DNA from: Fidelibacterota bacterium
GTDB lineage: Bacteria > Fidelibacterota > Fidelibacteria > Fidelibacterales > Fidelibacteraceae
Assembly (NCBI GenBank): GCA_030596185.1
Contig: JAUVKP010000024.1
Span: 1-8,857, forward strand
DNA length: 8,857 nucleotides
Direction: 5' to 3'
The notes beneath the pieces are model-generated. The model saw only the letters and a program-made list of their open reading frames with translations, was not told the origin of the DNA and ran no database searches. Made by a program: the position numbers and the translations under genes. Below are positions 4,982-8,857 of this stretch, in pieces (the stretch's first letter is position 1; every line of letters starts with the position of its first letter).

Positions 4982-6460
4982 ATCGTATCAAATTATTCGA
5001 CATTTTTCAAGCAAGTCCAAAAAACACCGGAAGATGTGTTTATTTATTCAGGCGAAAAAGCTCTGACTTATAAAGAAGTTTTTGAATCTTCTTTGAAGCT
5101 TGCCAGCCATTTTCATCAACAGGGGATTACAAGAGATTCTCGTGTTGTTGTTATGCTGCCAAATATTCCTGAAATGATCTATACATGGTTGGCCCTTTCC
5201 CGCTTGGAAGCCATGATGATCCCCGTCAATGTAAATTACAAATCTTTGGCATTGAGATATATTATTGATGACAGTTCTGCCGTGTCTGTGATCTATCATG
5301 CAAACAATGAAGAAGATGTTCTAAATGCAGCTGATATTCTTACTTCTTTAGATGTCTTTATTGGTTTGGGTGAATGTAAAAATGAGGGAAGCATAGATTT
5401 CATGGAATATATGGATAAGCCCTTATTTGGTGGACCATATACTCCCGAAGGTGATGATACAAATGTGATGTTTTACAGTGGTGCTGCAACCGGTCCCGCC
5501 AAATACGCAAAATACTCAAATTATCAGATATGTAGAAACACCAATGACTACCTTTCTGCTGTTATGCTAAAACCGAAAGATGTGCTGTTCTCGCAATTTC
5601 CCTTAGCACATTATATTGGATATATTGCTGTCATGAATGCAGTCGTCAATGCTGGTGCTTCAATTGCAATTTGCAATACAGATGATGAAGGTGAGCTAAA
5701 GAAAACATTTGACATCTCAAAAGCGAACTACATAGTTGCGGAACCTGCCTATATTGCTTACTTAAACGAGAAGAATGATAAAACGTTTTTACCTGAATCT
5801 CTGCAATATGCTATTACCGGTGGTGGACGACTCAAAAAAGAAATTCATGAAGCTTTTATGAATATCTATAAGATGCCGGTTTTTAAGATCTATGGAATGG
5901 TGGAGGCCGGGCCAATACTTACCGTTAACACGAATGCGGATAAACCTTCTTCTATCGGAACAACCTTAAGCAATGTTTCAATTGCATTGAAAAAGGGCGA
6001 TCAAATGTTAACTGAAGAAGTTATCGGTGAAATATCCGTAGTCTCCAGTATATTGACTGAGGATCTTCATAAATTGCTTAGCGATCAATTTCATGATGGT
6101 TGGTACCATACGGGAGATCTTGGTCGTTTAGATATGGATGGTTATCTATATTTTGTGGATCGTAAATCTTACGTGATCAATGTCCGAGGTTTTGATGTTT
6201 ATCCTGAACAAGTAGAGACAGTCTTGATGAAACATCCTATGATCCAGGATGTTGTTGTGAAGGGAACATCCAAGGACAGCTATTCTGAAAGTATTCAGGC
6301 TTATATCATTCAGGAAGATGGGAAACGTTCAACGGATGATGAACTGATTACATTTTTAGAGAAGAAATTACCCCGGTATCAAATACCGGAAAAATTTATA
6401 TATGTCAACCACTTTCCAAAATCTCCTACGGGGAAAGTAGTACGACAAGCTTTGAAATAA
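4982..6460 (+). CDS. Acyl-CoA synthetase-like ANL-superfamily enzyme (AMP-binding), probable ATC start
   Basis: ANL enzymes activate a carboxylate with ATP to an acyl-adenylate and pass it to CoA. The C-terminal motifs are canonical: TGDLGRLDMDGYLYFVDRK (359-377), NVRGFDVYPEQVE and the catalytic Lys467 in SPTGKVVRQ (numbered from GTG 5036). The AMP-binding loop is degenerate: YSGAATGPAKYAK (147-159) instead of TSGTTGxPKG. YGMVE (286-290) replaces the usual YGxTE. The frame is open from 4976, and upstream of GTG 5036 it encodes STFFKQVQKTPEDVFIYSG. That segment looks like the normal family N-terminus (xxFxxxxxxxPDxxAxxxG), so the true start is upstream. No ATG, GTG, TTG or CTG occurs there; ATC 4982, 9 nt after AGGAG, fits best and gives 492 residues. 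A minimal reading is GTG 5036-6460 (474 residues). The substrate is unknown; EF-G2 follows 27 bp on. Confidence 0.8.
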   Translation: MVSNYSTFFKQVQKTPEDVFIYSGEKALTYKEVFESSLKLASHFHQQGITRDSRVVVMLPNIPEMIYTWLALSRLEAMMIPVNVNYKSLALRYIIDDSSAVSVIYHANNEEDVLNAADILTSLDVFIGLGECKNEGSIDFMEYMDKPLFGGPYTPEGDDTNVMFYSGAATGPAKYAKYSNYQICRNTNDYLSAVMLKPKDVLFSQFPLAHYIGYIAVMNAVVNAGASIAICNTDDEGELKKTFDISKANYIVAEPAYIAYLNEKNDKTFLPESLQYAITGGGRLKKEIHEAFMNIYKMPVFKIYGMVEAGPILTVNTNADKPSSIGTTLSNVSIALKKGDQMLTEEVIGEISVVSSILTEDLHKLLSDQFHDGWYHTGDLGRLDMDGYLYFVDRKSYVINVRGFDVYPEQVETVLMKHPMIQDVVVKGTSKDSYSESIQAYIIQEDGKRSTDDELITFLEKKLPRYQIPEKFIYVNHFPKSPTGKVVRQALK

Positions 6461-6474
6461 AATAAAACCCATTA

Positions 6475-6480
6475 TGGAGG
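6475..6480 (+). promoter_or_regulatory. Shine-Dalgarno TGGAGG for the EF-G2-like gene
   Basis: TGGAGG ends 7 nt before ATG 6488. It is a strong site in the 27-bp gap after the acyl-CoA synthetase stop, with no promoter visible between the two genes, which suggests cotranscription with independent translation initiation. Confidence 0.75.
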
Positions 6481-6487
6481 AAATATA

Positions 6488-8569
6488 ATGGCAACTTTGA
6501 CCAAAGATATTCGCAATATCGCACTGGTTGGTCATTCAGCAACAGGAAAAACCTTATTGGCCGACGCCTTCCTGCTGAATGCGGGGACGATCAACCGACT
6601 TGGATCAGTCCAAGAAGGTACTACCACTTCAGATTATTCTCAAGAAGAGATAGATCGTCAGATATCACTTCGTGCATCATTAATGCACGTAGATCAAAAT
6701 GGTGTTAAACTGAATTTATTAGATACGCCGGGATACATTGATTTTTCCGGTGAATTAATCGCAGTCAGTCACGTTGTTGATGCAGCTGTACTTACTGTTG
6801 ATGCTACATCAAATGGTATTGAAGTTGGTACCGAACTGGCTTGGGAAGCACTTGAAAATAATAATGTATCACCTTTCTTTGCAGTTTCTATGTTGGATAA
6901 AGAACATACGCATTTCGACGAAATAATTTCAACCTTACAAAATCGCTTTGGTGATCATGTTTTTCCGATCCAGTTCCCGATCAATGAAGGCCCTGCTTTA
7001 CATTCTCTTGTTGATATTCTAAAGAAAAAAGTATTGAACTTTGATGCTTCAGGTGCATATACAGAAGAAGATATTCCGACTGAATATCAAGCACGTGTTG
7101 ATGAACTATCTGAAAAACTTGTTGAGCTTGTAGCTGAATCTGATGATGTTTTGCTTGAAAAATATTTTGAAGAAGGTGAATTGAGTGAAGAAGAGCTTGC
7201 CAAAGGTCTTAAAGATGGTATAGCTTCTCGTACTTTGTATCCTTTGGTATGTGTTTCCACGATGAAAAATGTTGGTATTTCACGTTTGGCTGAGATCTTA
7301 GCAGATTTGGCACCCGCACCGGCAAGCGAAGCAAAAGCGCTGAATGCAGGTACGACAGATGAAGTTATTCGCAAGGTCGATGCTTCTGAGCCTACCAGCC
7401 TTTTCATATATAAAAGCGTTTATGAACAGCATATTGGTGAAACGACCTTTTTTAAAGTCATGTCCGGTACATTAAAACCGGGTCAAGATCTGAAAAATGT
7501 TCAAACCAATGTTACGGAACGTTTTGGTTCAGTATTTACAATGAACGGTAAGAATCGTGTAGAACTTGATGAATTACAGGCCGGTGATATCGGTACTGCA
7601 GTTAAGCTAAAAGATACACATACTTGTAATTCACTTTGTGATTCAAAATCTATGGTAGAATATGATGCGATCAAATTTCCCAATCCTATTATCCGCGTAG
7701 CTGTCGAAGCTTCCGCGAAAGGGGATGATGAAAAGATCGGTGTGGGCCTTACACAGGTAAGAGCTGAAGATCCCAGTTTCTATTATGAAGTTGATCCCGA
7801 GTTGAAACAAACTATTGTTTCAGGTCAGGGAGAAACTCACCTTGATGTATGTTTGAAAAAGATCGAAGATCGTTACCATATTGAGGTCCTTCAGATCGAA
7901 CCGAAAATACCGTATCGTGAAACGATCCGTAAGGCAGCTAAAGGCCATTATCGTCATAAAAAACAATCCGGTGGTGCTGGTCAGTTTGGTGAAGTTTATC
8001 TTCGCATTGAACCTAAACCCCGTGGTGAGGGTATCGAATTTAAAAGTGAATTGGTCGGTATGAATGTGGATCGTTCCTTCGTTCCTTCAGTAGAAAAAGG
8101 TGTTAAGCAAGAAACGGTTGAAGGTCCTCTTACCAGCTCAAAGGTCATCGACATTAAGGTCGCTTTCTATGATGGTAAACAACATCCCGTCGATTCAAAA
8201 GATATTGCTTTTCAAATCGCCGGACGTGGTGCATTCCGTGAAGCTTTTACGGCTGCCGATCCTATCTTGCTTGAGCCTATCTACGAGATCGAGATCAAGA
8301 TCCCTGAAGATTACATGGGTGATGTCATGGGTGATGTTTCTTCACGTCGCGGGAAGGTACTTGGTATGGACTCAGATGGTCACAATCAGATGATCAAAGC
8401 CTCTGTTCCTTTAGCAAATTTGTACAAATATGCCAACACTCTGCGTTCAATATCACAGGGTCGCGGTCAGTATCGTCGGAAATTCTCACATTATGAATAC
8501 GTTCCGAAAGAAATTCAAGACAAGATCGTAGCTGAACATCAGAAAGAGAAAGAAGAAGCGCATAGCTAA
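6488..8569 (+). CDS. Elongation factor G-like GTPase, EF-G2 type
   Basis: This 693-residue protein has the full five-domain EF-G layout. The G domain has P-loop GHSATGKT (15-22), switch I TTTSDYSQEEIDRQIS (45-60), DTPGYIDF (79-86) and the G5-like VST (256-258). Domain II is near 300-390, domain III includes SGQGETHLD (445-453), domain IV starts at HKKQSGGAGQFGEVY (490-504), and domain V includes EDYMGDVMGDVSSRRG. Its SDYxxEE switch I and DTPGY mark it as the EF-G2 paralogue group rather than the housekeeping EF-G, which has DTPGH with the His needed for GTP hydrolysis. The G4 motif is SMLD (134-137) instead of NKxD. The domain IV tip reads GMNVDRSFVP (524-533), unlike the usual PGEYIPAV. It probably binds ribosomes; a role in translocation or ribosome regulation is inferred. 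The normal fusA should lie elsewhere. Confidence 0.92.
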   Translation: MATLTKDIRNIALVGHSATGKTLLADAFLLNAGTINRLGSVQEGTTTSDYSQEEIDRQISLRASLMHVDQNGVKLNLLDTPGYIDFSGELIAVSHVVDAAVLTVDATSNGIEVGTELAWEALENNNVSPFFAVSMLDKEHTHFDEIISTLQNRFGDHVFPIQFPINEGPALHSLVDILKKKVLNFDASGAYTEEDIPTEYQARVDELSEKLVELVAESDDVLLEKYFEEGELSEEELAKGLKDGIASRTLYPLVCVSTMKNVGISRLAEILADLAPAPASEAKALNAGTTDEVIRKVDASEPTSLFIYKSVYEQHIGETTFFKVMSGTLKPGQDLKNVQTNVTERFGSVFTMNGKNRVELDELQAGDIGTAVKLKDTHTCNSLCDSKSMVEYDAIKFPNPIIRVAVEASAKGDDEKIGVGLTQVRAEDPSFYYEVDPELKQTIVSGQGETHLDVCLKKIEDRYHIEVLQIEPKIPYRETIRKAAKGHYRHKKQSGGAGQFGEVYLRIEPKPRGEGIEFKSELVGMNVDRSFVPSVEKGVKQETVEGPLTSSKVIDIKVAFYDGKQHPVDSKDIAFQIAGRGAFREAFTAADPILLEPIYEIEIKIPEDYMGDVMGDVSSRRGKVLGMDSDGHNQMIKASVPLANLYKYANTLRSISQGRGQYRRKFSHYEYVPKEIQDKIVAEHQKEKEEAHS

Positions 8570-8590
8570 ATATCAATTAAATGATATAAT

Positions 8591-8623
8591 AAACAGGCTC
8601 CTTTTGGAGCCTGTTTTGTTTTT
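8591..8623 (+). terminator. Rho-independent terminator after the EF-G2-like gene
   Basis: A perfect 11-bp stem AAACAGGCTCC (8591-8601) / GGAGCCTGTTT (8606-8616), with loop TTTT, runs into TGTTTTT (8617-8623). It starts 22 nt after the stop codon. The A-rich left arm could also let it act weakly on the minus strand. Confidence 0.93.
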
Positions 8624-8683
8624 ATGGGTAAATTTGTGATGGGAGACACAAAGAAAAATATTGTATGGAAAATATATTATTAA

Positions 8684-8857
8684 TTCTATAAAATTGATGT
8701 CGTAAAGACAAGGCATTGCCTTGTCTCTACGAACAATCATTTAAAAAGGTCTTTATCAAATATTGGCCATTATCGATATAGAAATCCTGGGAAACAAAAT
8801 TTATCATCAATTGTGGGATCTTTCAAATCCATTGTATGCAGATTTGCACACAGAATA
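8684..8857 (+). pseudogene. Fragment resembling an IS200-like/REP-associated Y1 transposase, running off the window
   Basis: An open frame without a standard start runs from 8684 (after TAA 8681-8683) to the window end. From 8771 it reads YRYRNPGKQNLSSIVGSFKS, then IVCRFAHRI. This matches the C-terminal part of Y1_Tnp transposases, where a (R/Q)NPGKxTxSxIIGSYKSAVxR-like stretch follows the HUH catalytic core by some 50-80 residues. The HUH motif should fall around 8570-8700, but that space is occupied by the EF-G2 terminator and the palindrome, so the N-terminal half is missing. It is therefore probably a 5'-truncated relic whose remaining part lies beyond the window. The palindrome (8701-8731) is read through in the same frame as VKTRHCLVST. 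The call rests on one short conserved stretch seen by eye. Confidence 0.5.
8701..8731. repeat. GTAGAGACAAGGC-type palindrome (MITE/REP-like)
   Basis: CGTAAAGACAAGGCA (8701-8715) and TGCCTTGTCTCTACG (8717-8731) are 15-bp inverted copies with one mismatch around a single central T. Palindromes of the form GTAGAGAC...GTCTCTAC are, to my knowledge, widespread dispersed repeats in several phyla. Here it lies directly beside a Y1 transposase-like fragment, which could be its mobiliser. Confidence 0.8.

Noticed and set aside
5034..5066. ATG at 5034 as the acyl-CoA synthetase start
   Set aside because: It is in a different frame and reaches a stop within about 11 codons.
6488..8569. Calling this gene the housekeeping fusA or a TetM-type ribosome protection protein
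   Set aside because: DTPGY, the SDYxxEE switch I and the altered G4 and domain IV tip point to the EF-G2 group; nothing specific to TetM-type proteins is seen.
8639..8683. Short frame MGDTKKNIVWKIYY after the EF-G2 terminator
   Set aside because: It has 14 residues with no ribosome site or similarity; treated as non-coding.

Overview
The window looks like a chromosomal piece of a moderately AT-rich bacterium, probably anaerobic. It carries purine-rich Shine-Dalgarno sites (AAAGGAG, TGGAGG), Rho-independent terminators, Fe-S proteins of anaerobic type and an EF-G2-type paralogue. The intergenic repeats (degenerate ACGTGAGACGT tandems, CTCAACT and TCGACTCA microrepeats, GTAGAGACAAGGC palindromes) resemble those of draft genomes from the Bacteroidota/Cloacimonadota (FCB) neighbourhood. 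This placement rests on memory of such repeats and is weak; no marker gene here settles it.

Left region (1-3800, + strand): a tightly packed operon. It holds the 3' end of a DUF523/TudS-type desulfurase gene, an M29-family metallo-aminopeptidase, a DUF362 protein with a C-terminal 2[4Fe-4S] ferredoxin domain, and an exported Ntn hydrolase of the C45/choloylglycine type. Junctions are an 8-bp overlap, a 4-bp gap and a 4-bp ATGA overlap. The operon ends at a terminator near 3770-3801. Two products cut peptide or amide bonds and two are Fe-S proteins; a common pathway is possible but unproven.

Middle (3639-4018): a 380-bp gene-free stretch filled with repeats: a long imperfect hairpin, 21-bp tandem repeats, the terminator, two GGGG/CCCC hairpins, and 7-bp and 8-bp microsatellite-like repeats.

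Right region: a minus-strand EamA/DMT transporter (4019-4903) diverges from a + strand pair. The first of the pair is an acyl-CoA synthetase-like ANL enzyme whose reading frame appears to begin at a non-canonical ATC codon behind a good ribosome binding site. The second is an EF-G-like GTPase of the EF-G2 type with altered G-motifs. A strong terminator (8591-8623) closes this unit. Beyond it lie a perfect-looking GTAGAGACAAGGC-type palindrome and, running off the window end, a fragment resembling the C-terminal half of an IS200-like/REP-associated Y1 transposase.

I see no CRISPR array, rRNA, tRNA or clear new defence system. The points most worth checking are the apparent ATC start with a degenerate AMP-binding loop, the EF-G2 paralogue with a broken NKxD motif, the Ntn hydrolase whose catalytic Cys seems to be exposed by signal peptide removal, and the palindrome fused in frame to a Y1 transposase remnant.
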